The position numbers and the translations under genes were made by a program. 64,000 nt of DNA from Crocodylus rhombifer (lineage: Eukaryota; Chordata; Crocodylia; Crocodylidae): the NCBI GenBank assembly GCA_038503035.1, contig JAVSML010024618.1, forward strand, positions 227,895 to 291,894. The letters run 5' to 3'. Positions 33,082-44,380 of the stretch are shown one piece after another. Position 1 is the stretch's first letter. Every line of letters begins with the position of its first letter. Under the pieces are notes generated by a model, which made no database searches, was not told where the DNA came from, and saw only the letters and a list, made by a program, of their open reading frames with translations.

Positions 33082-33481
33082 NNNNNNNNNNNNNNNNNNN
33101 NNNNNNNNNNNNNNNNNNNNNNNNNNNNNNNNNNNNNNNNNNNNNNNNNNNNNNNNNNNNNNNNNNNNNNNNNNNNNNNNNNNNNNNNNNNNNNNNNNNN
33201 NNNNNNNNNNNNNNNNNNNNNNNNNNNNNNNNNNNNNNNNNNNNNNNNNNNNNNNNNNNNNNNNNNNNNNNNNNNNNNNNNNNNNNNNNNNNNNNNNNNN
33301 NNNNNNNNNNNNNNNNNNNNNNNNNNNNNNNNNNNNNNNNNNNNNNNNNNNNNNNNNNNNNNNNNNNNNNNNNNNNNNNNNNNNNNNNNNNNNNNNNNNN
33401 NNNNNNNNNNNNNNNNNNNNNNNNNNNNNNNNNNNNNNNNNNNNNNNNNNNNNNNNNNNNNNNNNNNNNNNNNNNNNNNNN
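33082..33481. other. Assembly gap (400 N)
   Basis: Exactly 400 N, beginning inside a CR1. A round number suggests an estimated or padded gap. Open frames across it are artefacts. Confidence 0.99.
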
Positions 33482-33650
33482 CCATACATGGAAAATTAAT
33501 TAATTGTTGGTGGGTCATCTTAAATTCAAATTAATTTTAGATCCAGATTCAGATTTAGATTAATAAGATTCCAGATGACTTAAAGGGTTCACCTGTATTG
33601 ATCTGAATGATAGGTTAGGATTGGGTTGAGAAGCTAAACTGAATACCTGT
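33482..33650. other. AT-rich sequence with AGATTCAGAT words
   Basis: Words such as 'agatccagattcagattta' near 33540 recall the GAATC-rich hAT family, but no end is visible. Otherwise nothing recognised. Confidence 0.3.
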
Positions 33651-33699
33651 GAACATTCTCACTTCTTTTGAGTGAAGCTGGACTGTGTTAGGCTATGGG

Positions 33700-34620
33700 C
33701 AGCTAGTCACCTGTAGCATAACTTTTCTAGTTGGGGAGCTATACAGTTGCCTCCAAGGCAAGCTCTCCAACAGACAGTTCCAACCAGGGGGTCTTTAGAT
33801 CTGCCCACTTCCAGGGGAGCCTCATCATTGCCAACAGCCTGTCCTCACCACTGCCAGACTGTCAGTGACCAGCTGGCAAGTGTTGAAAAGCAGGAGCTGT
33901 CAAAGACAGGCCTCTGCCCCCTGTGGGGTGACAAGGGTGAGAAGAACTGTGCTCCTTGGCCCTGCCATGCCCATTAGTGCCACTGCGCTGAGGAAGCACT
34001 GGTACTGGTTCTTGCTACTGCTCTGGCAGTGGTGGCAGTTGTTCTACAAGAGCTCCAGGTCTTGCGGGGGCTATAGCAGCTCTGGAGGGAACTCCTGTAG
34101 TGCTGCTGCTGCCAGAACCCTTGCAAGGCACTAACAACGCTGCCTGCCAACTAGACAAGCCACACTCCCATCCCTTTGGAGCAGGGACAAGGCAAGCTGC
34201 CAGGGCCCGAGCTCTTGCCAGGACTCTGGCAGCAGTAGCAGGAAATCAGGCTCTGGCACTGCTGACAGTGCTCTGGCAACTGTGGCTGTGATAGCAGTGT
34301 CTCAGCAGGCCTCTCTGCCAGCTCACTGGTTAGGTAGGCCATCAGGGGACAAGCCAGTCTCCCTGCCTCTCTCCCTCTTACTCGGAGGCGGGCAGGAGAG
34401 AGCTGTGAGATGCTGGGGATCCTGGACACCACTGTAATGCTACAAGCAACTAAACAGCCACAACACGTGGCACTACAAAATACCATGTTACAGACAAGAT
34501 CCTGTTTCAAATTGGTGCTTTTCTATAATACTGACACTAACTTCGTAGCACTACAGAGAGGCTATATATTTTGTAGTTCTACAAACGCAATGGCTGTCCA
34601 TAGAGAACCCTTAGAATCCT
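33700..34620. repeat. GC-rich block followed by TTTGTAGTGCTACAA-type words
   Basis: From 33960 to 34420 'gctctggca' and 'gcagtagcag' words recur. From 34430 to 34600 the words 'aatgctacaagc', 'ggcactacaaaa', 'gtagcactacag' and 'tttgtagttctacaaac' appear, like those at 5005-5160. I read this as a second member of that unclassified family with a GC-rich interior. Ends not defined. Confidence 0.4.
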
Positions 34621-34629
34621 AAGTGATCC

Positions 34630-36650
34630 AGTTTTACTGCAGGTATTTCACAAAGCTCACAAAGTTACTGCTTTCACTTAGAGATTTCATTATATTTTCA
34701 AAGAAATAATAATGTTTAATTATAAGGAGAACTATGCTGCCCCAGATACAAGCTTCTCCAGCCAAGTTTGTTATTAAAAGATGATAACTAGGGAATTGAT
34801 TAGCAAGTCAACACCCTAAACTATTACTGTGCATCTAAAGTCACATCTACTGATTTAGTGCAACAATAGTCATATATGGAAATTTATACTAGGTGAAAAT
34901 GTAACCCTTATTATGCAAAATGTGGATATTTTAAACAAGTGATGATACTGCAGACATGTAATCATGGTTGTCAAACAGTTCTCTCTATAGTGTCAGATTT
35001 GAATAACTTACAAATATTAGTTTAATGGTTAATCTATCAAACAGACTATCAATAGACAACTGAAGATCCATTATGAGCATTAGATTACCATTCCTACTGC
35101 CACTGGGAAACCTCTTGGTAGGCAAAAAGCACTCTCTAGTGACACTATACGTACTGTCATAAGCTAATATTTAGGCACCATTCAAGGCATACAAAGAAAC
35201 AGTGAAAGGTTTAACAAAATCTAGATTAATATTCACGTGTGTAGTGTGTGCTTCATTTCTCAATTTCCTATGTATTGAAATTAATTAAATAAAACTAAAC
35301 TAGAATATTTCCAGTAATGTCACTAGGATCCTTGACACTTCACTGATGAGAGGTGTTAATAAGAAGCTTGTTCAAAGACTTTATTTTAAATTGGGCAGGG
35401 TCTTGTTTTACCTAGGCTACACTTGCCTCTAATACTATATAATATTTGTAAACATTGCTGGGGGAGGGGGTTATTCACTGGAATTCCCAGCTTCATTCAA
35501 TTAACTTCACTCATGATCTTCTATGTATATTTAAGTCCAATTTACTTTCCGATAAAGCAATGCTAAATAATCCTGGAACAAAAGAATTATATATCAGCAA
35601 GGTGAAATGATGTTATTTAAAAGCCTGAATGGAAAACTTTGCTCTTGAGGTAGATGAATCTCCCAAGGAGTCATTTTCCATCACCAGTTACATATGAAAT
35701 GCTAATAGTACTCTTGTTGATTGTACAGTCGAAGCAATAGCATCTCATTATCTTCTTAATTTTAGCAGACACAGGAGAAACCAAAATACCTTCCTTCTGC
35801 TGTTGATCCAGTACATGCAAACATATATAAATACACGCATGGGTGTAAAATTTCTATAAGGTAAGGATAGGAGATAAGGTTCAACATGGGTGTATTTAGA
35901 CTAAGAAAAAGAACTAGGGATTTAAAACTTTCCAGAAACAGTAGTTGTAGGTGTGCATCTTACAAATAAAAATACATCCTGAACAAACATGCATGCCATT
36001 CAGCCAGAGGACTGAAAGCAATGTCTAGATCAGATATTCCTGTAAGTTCTAATCATCAGTATGAGGCCTCAGCTCTGGACTCGCCAAGTACTGCTCATTA
36101 ACTTTACTATCTCAGTCAACTTGACTTGTTTTCTAACAGATAGTGAAACGACTCTCTGAATAAAGGATCTTTCTTTAATAGCAGATAACAACAAAAAAAT
36201 AGGGTCAGATTTTATTCCATCTATTGGGCATCTAAGTGCACTCCAGCACCTGTCTGCAAATCTACTCCCCCCAGTCCAAGTCCCTGAAAATCCACATCAC
36301 ATCTACTTTTTAATGCACCTTCAAAATGAGACAGAAAAAGAGCAATGAGGATATGGAGGATCCAACCACTTTGTTTTTCAGAGATTCGAACATGTGAAAT
36401 AGATGCCCAAATACAATTCTAAGTCCACTTATGTACCTACTAGATGGAGTAGAATCTGGCCCTTAAACACTCTGTTGCCCAAATGATTCTACATGTTGGC
36501 ACCTAATTTAAAGGCATTTTCTATGCCAGAATGCCCTGTAGAAAATAAACAGGCTGCAAGAGTCTTTTCTGCCAACATTTTAACTACCATAATACTGACT
36601 AGAGTCACTGAAACCGAGCTTATGCAGTCTTTCCAACAATGGATTACCTA
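34630..36650. other. Unassigned AT-rich sequence
   Basis: Two kilobases of AT-rich sequence with no gene, repeat family or RNA recognised. Confidence 0.5.
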
Positions 36651-36654
36651 ACTC

Positions 36655-37112
36655 CTTTTCTTACCACGGTACCATGCCTTGCAACAGACCCAGATGTCGG
36701 CTGTGCCCCCTCATCAATACAGACTGCCTTATCACTGGACTGGATAACATAGACTATAACATCCAAGATTCATTCACCGGCTCCTCTGTCAAGGTCATGT
36801 GTGCCAACACTTGCTTACGTTGCCCCTCTGTTGTCTATATTGGACAGATGGGGCTATTTCTATGTGAAAGTATAAATGGAAATTGATCTGACATTAAGCC
36901 CAGAAATCCATAAGAGCTTGTGGCAAAATATTTTAGCCTCCATGGACATGCCACCACTGACCTCAGAGTAGCTATTCTCAAACAATAAAATTTTAAAAAC
37001 CATCCTGAACATAAAATTCCAGACTAAGAAATCATCCACAGACTGGATTTTGTTAAATCTGGTATAAACAGGGACTATAGAAGCTAATTGCATTACCTGA
37101 ATTAGTTTTTAT
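36655..37112 (+). mobile_element. PLE fragment with GIY-YIG endonuclease region
   Basis: The open frame at 36674-36886 encodes PCNRPRCRLCPLINTDC, then YNIQDSFTGSSVKVMCANT and CPSVVYIGQMG. CxxC-type cysteines before VVYIG are the signature of the PLE GIY-YIG domain; VYIG is the second half of the motif. The frame stops soon after, and the rest (DLRVAIL, KNHPEHKI and so on) is split over other frames. It is cut at 37112/37113 by a hAT-type element. The reverse transcriptase part is absent. Confidence 0.85.
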
Positions 37113-37870
37113 TAGGGCTGTGCAAAGCTTTGAATGCCGATTTGATTTGGAGGAGGTTCGGCCTGATTCAGTAACCGAATCTCTGAATCTGAATCGAATC
37201 AGGAGACCAATTAAAAGGTCCGAATCAATTTGAAGCTCTCCAAATAGTTTCAGAAAAGATTTGGAGAGCTTCGGTGATGCGGGCAGTCCCCACTGGGTGC
37301 AGCAGGGAGCTGGACCCAGACTCCATGCTGGTAAGTAGGAGGCAGGGGAGAAGGGACTGGAGGAGGGGGCAGGGCCATGGGGGGGACCCCTGCCAGGCCC
37401 CATCCTCTGCCTGCTCCCTAAGTCCCTCTGAGCACCTCCTGAGCCCCAGCTGCTGTCCCAGGCCCCCACCATGACTGACCTCCCCCCGGCCCCAGGTTGT
37501 CCCGGTTGTTTTAAAAAAAAGCCCCTACTCACCAGCTGCGGCCAGATGGGGGAGGTGATCCCCACTGTCCCCTACTGCCCCATGCCACGTGATGGGCTCT
37601 GCCATGAGCCCCCTGACTCCCACCCACTCTCCCAGCCCTGCCATGGCTGCGCTGTCCACCCCCACTCCCAGCCTTTAAAAAAAACAAACAACCCCCGCCC
37701 CTGCACTCACTGGCTGCAGCCTCAGGGCTTCTGGGGGCTCATGGAAAAGCCCCACCATGCAGCGTGGGGTAGTGAGGGACAATGAGGAATGCCCCCCACC
37801 AGGCAGGAGCTGGTGAGTCCTGGGCTTTTTTAAAAAATTTTTTAAAGGGCCAGGAGTTGGGGCAGGTCGG
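37113..37870. mobile_element. hAT-type element, GAATC-rich end and palindromic GC-rich interior
   Basis: It starts TAGGGCTGTGCAAAGC, followed by 160 bases rich in GAATC/GATTC words matching the reverse complement of 57780-57938. The interior from 37270 shares 'gctggacccagactcc', 'gctggtaagtag' and 'ggggggacccctgcca' with 61830-61920. The last part is an inverted repeat (37505-37845). The right terminus was not found, so the element is truncated or rearranged. It interrupts the PLE. Confidence 0.65.
37505..37845. repeat. Imperfect inverted repeat with splice-donor-like words
   Basis: 'aaaaaaaagcccctactcac' (37512) faces 'ctggtgagtcctgggctttt' (37811). A third copy in the first orientation is at 37676-37720 ('cccctgcactcactggctgc'). 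On the appropriate strand each reads CTG/GTGAGT or similar. The unit is the same as in the 62033-62475 palindrome. Confidence 0.65.
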
Positions 37871-37969
37871 CAGCCATGGAGGGCTAAGAAAGCAGGAGGG
37901 AAGGAAAGTGGACCAGAAGAAAATGAACAGCAGAGAAAGAGGCCCACACTATAAGAAAGTTTAAAGATA

Positions 37970-38280
37970 TAAAATTAATTGGATGATTTTTTTGGAAAAG
38001 TGGAAATGTCCTTTCACTAGAAATCTCACAGATGCATAATGCTGCACACTACCTTCACTTCCAATAGAATTCATTTAGATACATATAAAACTAGTATTAT
38101 ATTTGCTATAAATGAATAAATACTGTAAATGAATGTGGGATTCAATGCCTTTCCAGGCAAGCAGTAACACTCTTGATGTGCTCTGGAAACGACTATGGAC
38201 AACAGCAGCCCTATAATAAAGATGTAAGGCCAAATCTATATGTGTGGATGGCACAATGGGATCTAGTGTGTGATCCATGT
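37970..38280. other. Unassigned AT-rich sequence
   Basis: No gene or repeat recognised. Confidence 0.4.
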
Positions 38281-38366
38281 AATAGTGCCTCCTGCTGTGC
38301 TATGTGTACCTTATTGCTGGTGCAGGGGAGTCCAATCTGGAGCTCCCTCGGCACTGGCAGGAAGCA

Positions 38367-38428
38367 CGCTCAGGACTCCCAGCCACAGAAGCACCCAGGA
38401 GGGACTCCCAGCCACAGAAGCACCCCTC
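38367..38428. repeat. Direct duplication of about 30 bp
   Basis: 'ggactcccagccacagaagc' occurs at about 38372 and again at about 38402, each followed by 'accc'. It lies upstream of the CR1 endonuclease and may belong to its 5' region. Confidence 0.8.
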
Positions 38429-38500
38429 CACACCCCCTGTGGCTGATGGCTAGAAAATGGTATTTAAAGGTTTGCTTTTGGGAATTGGCTTGTAGATAAA

Positions 38501-39532
38501 TTGGCTTGTAGGGGCCAGGGCAACGCTGGGACTAGGAGGTCAGTACACACATCCATAGGAGGCCTCAAATGCCTCCACACAAATGCTCATAGTATGAGTA
38601 ACAAGCAGGAGGAACTCACACTCCAGCTGGCTGACACCGGCCTGGACATAGTGGGGATCACGGAAACGTGGTGGGACGCAACGCATGACTGGGCAGTGAA
38701 TGTTAAGGGCTATAGGCTGTACAGGAGGGACAGGATAGGAAAGGGAGGTGGGGGCATAGCACTCTATATTAAGGAGGAATACACATCCTCATCAATTAGT
38801 AAGGAGTCAGGGAAGGGGCACTCTGAAGTGCTTTGGGTTAGAGTACAAGGCAGTCGAGGGGAAAGAGACTTAACGGTGGGACTCTACTACAGACCTCCTA
38901 ACCAGGGAGAAGAGCTTGACCAGGAATTCTTGGGTCAGCTCACAGAGGTAGTGAAGGCTAAGGATGTGGTAGTCATGGGGGACCTGAACTTCCCGGACAT
39001 CTGCTGGGAAGAGCAGTCAGCCAGGTCTGAACGCTCACGTAAGTTCTTAGACAAAGTACAGGACCTCCATCTAACCCAGGAGGTGCACAGCCCCATGAGG
39101 GGGGACGCCTTGTTGGACTTAGTGCTGGCCACAGGTGATGACCTGGTGAGGGGGCTGCGGGTGCTCGATCACCTGGATAACAGCAATCATTGCCTGCTGG
39201 AATTCACCATCCAGCGCAAGGTGGCAAAGGCATGCAGTAAGGCAGCGGCCCTAGATTTTAGGAGGGCAAACTTCAGCGAGCTAAGGAGGATAGTTGGAGA
39301 AGCGCTGAGGTCCTGGAGGGGAGGGGAGCCAGGTGTCCAAGGAGAGTGGTCGCTTCTTAAGGAGATGATCCTCCAAGCCCAAAGGGAGGTAATCCCCACG
39401 AGGATCAAAGGGAGCAGGAGAGCACACAAGCCTCCAGCTCTGGGCGCCGCACTTCAAGAGGGATGTGGACAGCATGGAGAGGGTCCAGAGGAGGCCACTC
39501 GCATGATCAGGGGAGCAGGGCAGGCCCTATGA
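38501..39532 (+). pseudogene. CR1 ORF2 endonuclease frame without reverse transcriptase
   Basis: An uninterrupted frame of 343 codons. Residues about 20-305 are the CR1 APE-type endonuclease, which nicks target DNA for target-primed reverse transcription. The motifs visible are LHTNAHSM, GITETWW, GGIALYIKE, VGLYYRPPNQ and MGDLNFPDICW. The last motif, normally SDH, reads SNH (residue 229, codon aat at 39185-39187), so one catalytic aspartate is lost. After about residue 306 the frame leaves CR1 coding sequence: at about 39430 the element jumps past the whole reverse transcriptase into the C-terminal region in a shifted frame. The first 18 residues are not typical and the ATG may be chance. Start and end of any natural protein are uncertain. 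Confidence 0.85.
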
Positions 39533-39936
39533 GGACAGGCTACGGGACCTGAACCTGGTCAGCCTCCACAAGAGAAGGCTGAGGGGGGATCTAGTGGCCT
39601 GTTATAAACTAGTCAGGGGGGATCAGCAGGCATTGGGGAAGTCACTGTTCCCCCGAGCACCGCCTGGAGTGACCAGGAATAACGGTCACAAGCTGGCAGA
39701 GGATAGGTTTAGGTTAGATATTAGGAGGCGCTACTTCACAGTCAGGGTGGCTAGGGTCTGGAACCAGCTTCCAAGAGAAGTGGTGCAGGCCCCTACCCTG
39801 GGGGTGTTCAAGAGGAGGTTAGATGAACATCTTGCTGGGGTCGTTTGACCCCAGTGCTCTTTCCTGCCATGGCAGGGGGTCGGACTAGATGATCTGCTCA
39901 GGTCCCTTCCGACCCTAGAAACTACGAAACTATAAA
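38505..39936 (+). mobile_element. CR1 retrotransposon with the reverse transcriptase deleted
   Basis: The copy keeps the upstream end of ORF2 (gggactaggaggtcagtaca...), the whole endonuclease region, the C-terminal part and the 3' end. The C-terminal frame is open from 39594 to 39848, with RDLNLVSLHKRRLRGDLVACY split across the upstream shift and WNQLPREVVQAPTLGVFKRR intact. The 3' tail 'ggactagatgatctgctcag' leads to 'aactacgaaactataaa'. The missing middle is the reverse transcriptase, roughly 400-500 codons by family comparison. A deletion after or during insertion is likely. Confidence 0.88.
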
Positions 39937-39947
39937 GTAGATATGCA

Positions 39948-40725
39948 TGAGAACAATGGTTCAGGGCAACGGCAAGGGTTAACTGATTTCTAAAAGCCTG
40001 TTTGTGACAAAGCTTCTTTGAGGCCCACTGTGCCTGATACAGACAAGCAGCAAGCAGACACACAGGCTGGGAAATTGAAGGCATGTCTCATAACATGAGA
40101 TAAGGGACTCTGTCACATTGTCCAGGTCATAGTGCCCAACTTCAGGGCCCTTAAGCTTTCCAGTTTTGGGAGATGGACCAAATTAGGAGAAACTGGTAAA
40201 GCCCAATTTGAATGTGTGCATGTGATGGGTTTGTGAAACAAAGGAATATGCTGACAAGACACAACACAGACAGTATGATGACCACAGGAAGACCAATCAG
40301 TGATGCTCAGAGAAGAAGAGTTATCAGAAGGAAGAAAAGATACAAAAGGAGGGATTTCAGAGCAGCAAAGGGTCCCTGAGAAGGGAACCCAAGGCCACCA
40401 TAGACAGAGAGCACATCACCAGCCTGTCTCACCCACTCCACTGGGAGGCTGGGGGTGGGGGTGGGGGTGGGGAAGCAGCAGTCAACCTCAGCCTCTGACC
40501 TCCAGGCTGCTGACATTTGACATACAAGAAAACCTCAGAGTAAAAGTCATGTACTTGCCAGATGTACCGTGTGAACCCTGGGACTGGTAGATATACAATT
40601 GTTTGCATTATTCTTATCTGCTATCACTGTGTATCAATAAAATGTGCCTATTATTGAATGGAGAGGTTATGGTTGGTCTGAGGGTTTGGGTCTGCACGGG
40701 ACAAGGTATAAATCCAGTACCAACA
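39948..40725 (+). mobile_element. Possible LTR
   Basis: The stretch has an LTR look: a TG start near 39948, an AATAAA at 40634-40639 and a CA end near 40725. No target duplication was found and the terminal repeats match only at TG/CA. A G-rich run is inside. I keep it as tentative. Confidence 0.3.
40451..40472. repeat. (GGGGGT)n run
   Basis: Four G-runs of four to five bases separated by single T. It could form a G-quadruplex. Confidence 0.8.
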
Positions 40726-40996
40726 GTGGCTAAGAGAGAGACCTGCCATGATTCTGCAGTCCCGGGGGCTCCCACACTTCCCTGAGACTGGAAGATTACA
40801 GCTGCTGAGATCTTCCAGTGCTGGTGATTTCAAGCAGCCCCAAGGCTGGGAGATTACAGCTGCACCTCATGGTTTCCTGGATCCAGCTGGCTCCCAGCAC
40901 CAGGAATTGTGCTGCCATGACACAGTGCCTTCAGCTGCAGGCTCAACTGTGGGACTACCGGCCCTACCTGGGCATGGTGTAGCCCTACAACTGGGA

Positions 40997-41033
40997 TGTA
41001 GCAGGGGCTCTCCACAGGGCAACCCCTGCTACA
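40997..41033. repeat. Perfect 11-bp inverted repeat
   Basis: TGTAGCAGGGG (40997-41007) is answered by CCCCTGCTACA (41023-41033) across a 15-base loop. Just upstream, two diverged copies of 'ctgg(a/g)agattacagctg' lie near 40787 and 40845. Confidence 0.85.
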
Positions 41034-41039
41034 CATGCA

Positions 41040-42880
41040 AATTAAAGCTCGATAGCAACCAGCTATAAAGTTAATACACATTTTTTAGGTCTAACTTCAT
41101 AGCTGGTAGGAGCTTTTTGTGGCATGATAAGTAATTTGCACATATAGCTGTTCTAAGGGAACTGTGCAATTAAATAGGTAATTGTGTGATACCTGTAATG
41201 TGCAGAGGGGGCCTAATACGCTCACAGAATATCTCTATTTTGCCACAATCCATGAGAAAAAGAAGGTATCTCTATTTTCCACATAGAAAAAATAGGAATA
41301 CATAATTTTTGTACTAGCCTTCAATAATTAGAGAGAAAGGGCAAAGGGAAAGGTTCCCTAGTGATGCCATGAGTTCGTAATTATAATGATTATAATAATT
41401 CCCCCCCTTCATCCTATTGGCATCAGCACTCTTTAAATATATCATGCATTCAACTTAATATGCCATTTCAGGACAAGAAAAGCTAGGTCTACATTTTCTC
41501 ACTTTACCTAAATCCTTTATTTAAGGCAATTCTCTATAGCCATGAAACTCCTTTGTTTCATGTACCTTCTTTTCAGTACCGTATTGTGTTTTTACTCAGC
41601 TCCTTCAAATAGCATATGCTTTTATACTGTCTCTCTTCTGCACATTTTAAAGGAGTTTTTGCATTTATTTAAATAATGCATTGTATTTTCTCATCTCCTA
41701 AAATACAGCAAGTTAGGGTATTGTTTACTAATTACTTTATGAAATACTGCTTTGTAGTAGTGGTGGTAGCTATATAAGGCAACTCTCAGATTGCTCTTCA
41801 GTGCTTATTTCAGAGTGACAGAAGCTAGGAACAGATGTTGCCTTTGTCCTGGGACAAGTTGTACCTGTACTTGTCCCAGAATAGAAAACTCCTGGTCTTG
41901 TGTACATAGAATGGGGACACTGTACATAGGATGTACTGTGTACATAGAATGGGGACACTTGAACTTCACTTGGTTTCAATTGGCTTACTAACTCTGTATT
42001 ATTACTAAAACGTTTGTTGGGAACTTAATACAAACTGTGGCTTTATTGCTGTTTCACCTACTCTCTACACGCCTGGGAAGGAAGGAGACAGAGTGAAATA
42101 TATCCTCCAGCTGCCGTTCAAGACAAACCGACAACATCATCCCACACCTTCCGAATCTGGCATCAGATGTCAGCCCATGCAGTCCCAAAGAACGGGCAGA
42201 CAGTACTTCAGAAGTGTGAACCCCCACACCCCATTCCACGTGAGTGAGGTCAAATTACTGTGCAGGGAAGAACTGTCAATACCTTATATGTAGTAAAATA
42301 GAAAAAGTAAATTATTTATTTTACAGCATATTTTATGTATAAGCTGCAAAGACAGAAACTGTGTACTTCATAAATCATTAACATTTTTCATTGCAACATT
42401 TTTTCTGTAAAAAACATGGACCAAGTGAAACAGTTTTTTCCTTTTTATGTTTTCTGAAATGTTTCCATACAAAAAATTGTTGAGCCCTCCCATCTGTCAT
42501 AGTTTAACTTTTTTCCCTCGCTGAAAACAGGAAAGAAGGGAAATAATAGACATACATAGGTTTTAATGTTTTAAAAGTTATAGAAAAATTTCAACCAGCC
42601 CAAATTTGCAATGTTTTAAGGAAGAAAGGAAGTGCATGGTCATCACATAAAAATATAGTGCTATTACCAGACACTCAAACAGAGCTTAACAATTAATTTA
42701 TTGGGCATTTTTGCTCATTTGGTTTTTAAAGTATTACATGAAGATCCCTAAACAGAAGTCAGGGTGAGAGTAATGAATATAGTAAAGATAAGTTATTCTC
42801 TATGGCCAAGGAATCAGAAGAAGTGGTAGAATAAAACAATCTCTTAAAAAGCACAAGTTAAATCTTGTTTTGTTTTATAC
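41040..42880. other. Unassigned sequence with small repeats
   Basis: Mostly AT-rich. It holds a hairpin (41849-41879) and a near-exact duplication of 'gtgtacatagaatggggaca' (about 41898 and 41938). No gene recognised. Confidence 0.5.
41849..41879. repeat. Perfect 11-bp hairpin
   Basis: CTGGGACAAGT (41849-41859) and ACTTGTCCCAG (41869-41879) with a nine-base loop. Confidence 0.9.
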
Positions 42881-42888
42881 ATATAAAT

Positions 42889-43079
42889 CGGAGATGCTCA
42901 ACCAGGGTGTCCCAGAGAACCTTTGAAGGGTGATATGGGCTCTCTGACCAGCTCCCCTTTTTGGACCCCAGCTGCTGTGTGAGGAGGCAAGTACTAAATT
43001 AGTTTTTGAAATAGGGTGCCACTCAATTCACAAAAGCTATGGAGGGGTGCCTGGAGTCTAAAAAGATTGAGAAACTCTG
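42889..43079. mobile_element. hAT MITE, 191 bp, with 8-bp target duplication
   Basis: The ends CGGAGATGCTCAACC and AGATTGAGAAACTCTG form an imperfect inverted repeat of the CAGTGGTTCTCAACC type. The flanks atataaat (42881-42888) and atctaaat (43080-43087) match at 7 of 8. It is related to the MITEs at 3732 and 9073. Confidence 0.85.
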
Positions 43080-43235
43080 ATCTAAATGGCATGTATGCAG
43101 CCATGAAACTGTGGTTTTGGCACTTAACTCACACTTTAGGATTTTACTTCATCACAGGAGAAAATGGAACCACCATAGATGTACATGTGGCAGAAGTAAA
43201 ATGGAGGAAGAGGAGGCCCCCTCCTATCTGTCAGA

Positions 43236-43320
43236 CAAATAGCCTAGTGGTTAAGGCACTTGCCCAGGAAGTAGAAGACCCAGGCCCTAGGTCACACTCA
43301 ACAAAAAAAGTGCTCTAACC
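43236..43320 (+). mobile_element. SINE-like relic with a tRNA-type A box
   Basis: 'tagcctagtggttaaggcac' resembles a tRNA A box (TRGCNNAGTGG) and 'gaagacccaggccctaggtc' stands where a B box would be, though it is badly decayed. 'agtgctctaacca' follows. I recall similar tRNA-derived repeats in reptiles. It cannot be a working tRNA gene because no cloverleaf closes. Confidence 0.45.
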
Positions 43321-43499
43321 AGCAGGGCCAGGTATTGCCCAGACCACTGTACCAGACTTTTCTAAAAGCTAGTTCAATGTACCTTGTATTTAATATTAAT
43401 TGGATAAAATGAAAAAAAACAATCCAGCATTGGCCCCAAGGTTCCCTCCATGGTAGCATCCATTTCATTGAGTCATACACCCTCTCACTTCCTTGTTTT

Positions 43500-43865
43500 C
43501 TTCTGTAGGGGGTGCATGGGGGTGCTCGTGCACCCCTTGAGAGCACTGGCGCACCCCCTGACTGGCCACACTCGCTGCTTAGGTGATGGGCAAGGGGGGC
43601 AGGTATGAGCACTGGTACTCCCCTGCAAGCACTGGCCGGGGAGTGGAGCGCTGTTGCACTCCCAGAAGTGGCCACAGCCGAAGCGATCGGCCGCAGCCAC
43701 TCCTGGAAGCAGCCACAGCCACTCCTGGAAACGGCTGCAGCAATCAGCTGGAGTGATTGGCTGCTTTGCAGTCAGCCACGGGGGACCTTCCCCTGTCCCC
43801 ACCCCCTCAAGTCAGTGGGATTAACTGGGGGGGGGGGGGGGAGTCCCACCCTTGGTGACTAACTG
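43500..43865. repeat. GC-rich block with hairpin-forming start
   Basis: 'gggggtgcatgggggtgctc' is followed by 'gtgcacccc', which can pair back. 'cagccactcctggaa' is repeated near 43695 and 43718. A 14-base G run is at 43829-43842. It resembles the interior of the hAT element at 45137-45453. Confidence 0.4.
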
Positions 43866-43869
43866 ACTA

Positions 43870-44380
43870 AGGTGGCACCAGTCATCCATATTTCAAGAAA
43901 AGGACTGAAGAGGGGTCTGGGTAATATATACCACCCTCAGCCTAGCAGTTAGCCCAAAGTCACCAGGCTCAGAAGGTACATATATACATATGAAGGAGTT
44001 GTGGATGAGTGTCAGTTAGAAATCACTCTTTTGTGATCTGGATAAGTACAGAAAAGTACCAGGGAAAGTGGTTTGGAAAATCACCTACATGAGCATTTAA
44101 AAGACGGGTCCTGACTAAGATAAGAGGGTATTTCATAGAATAATGAGTAATACAGAGCACCAAGAAATTTTATTGCTCTCAGACATGAGAAGCAGGGGAC
44201 AATCAACACAAAAAATAAAGGGGGAGAAGATCACAGTTAATAAAAGAAACACTTTTTATAAAACATGTAATTAAGCACCATGGAACCCACTATCACAGTC
44301 ATTGAAGTAAGAATTCAGCAAAATTCAAAGTGAGATTGGACATGTATACAAATATTAATAACATCCAAAGATGTCATAGA
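43870..44380. other. Unassigned sequence
   Basis: No gene or repeat recognised. Confidence 0.4.

Noticed and set aside
33013..33518. Open frames of about 160 codons around 33.0-33.5 kb
   Set aside because: They consist almost entirely of undetermined residues across the 400-N gap.
38501..39532. 343-codon open frame as a host gene
   Set aside because: Its body is CR1 endonuclease with standard motifs, it lacks introns and it ends in out-of-frame CR1 sequence. It is a retrotransposon remnant.
39948..40725. Firm LTR call
   Set aside because: TG/CA ends and a poly(A) signal are present but no target duplication or terminal repeat; kept only as a low-confidence feature.
43236..43320. tRNA gene
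   Set aside because: An A-box-like word is present, but no acceptor or anticodon stem can be closed and the B box is decayed.
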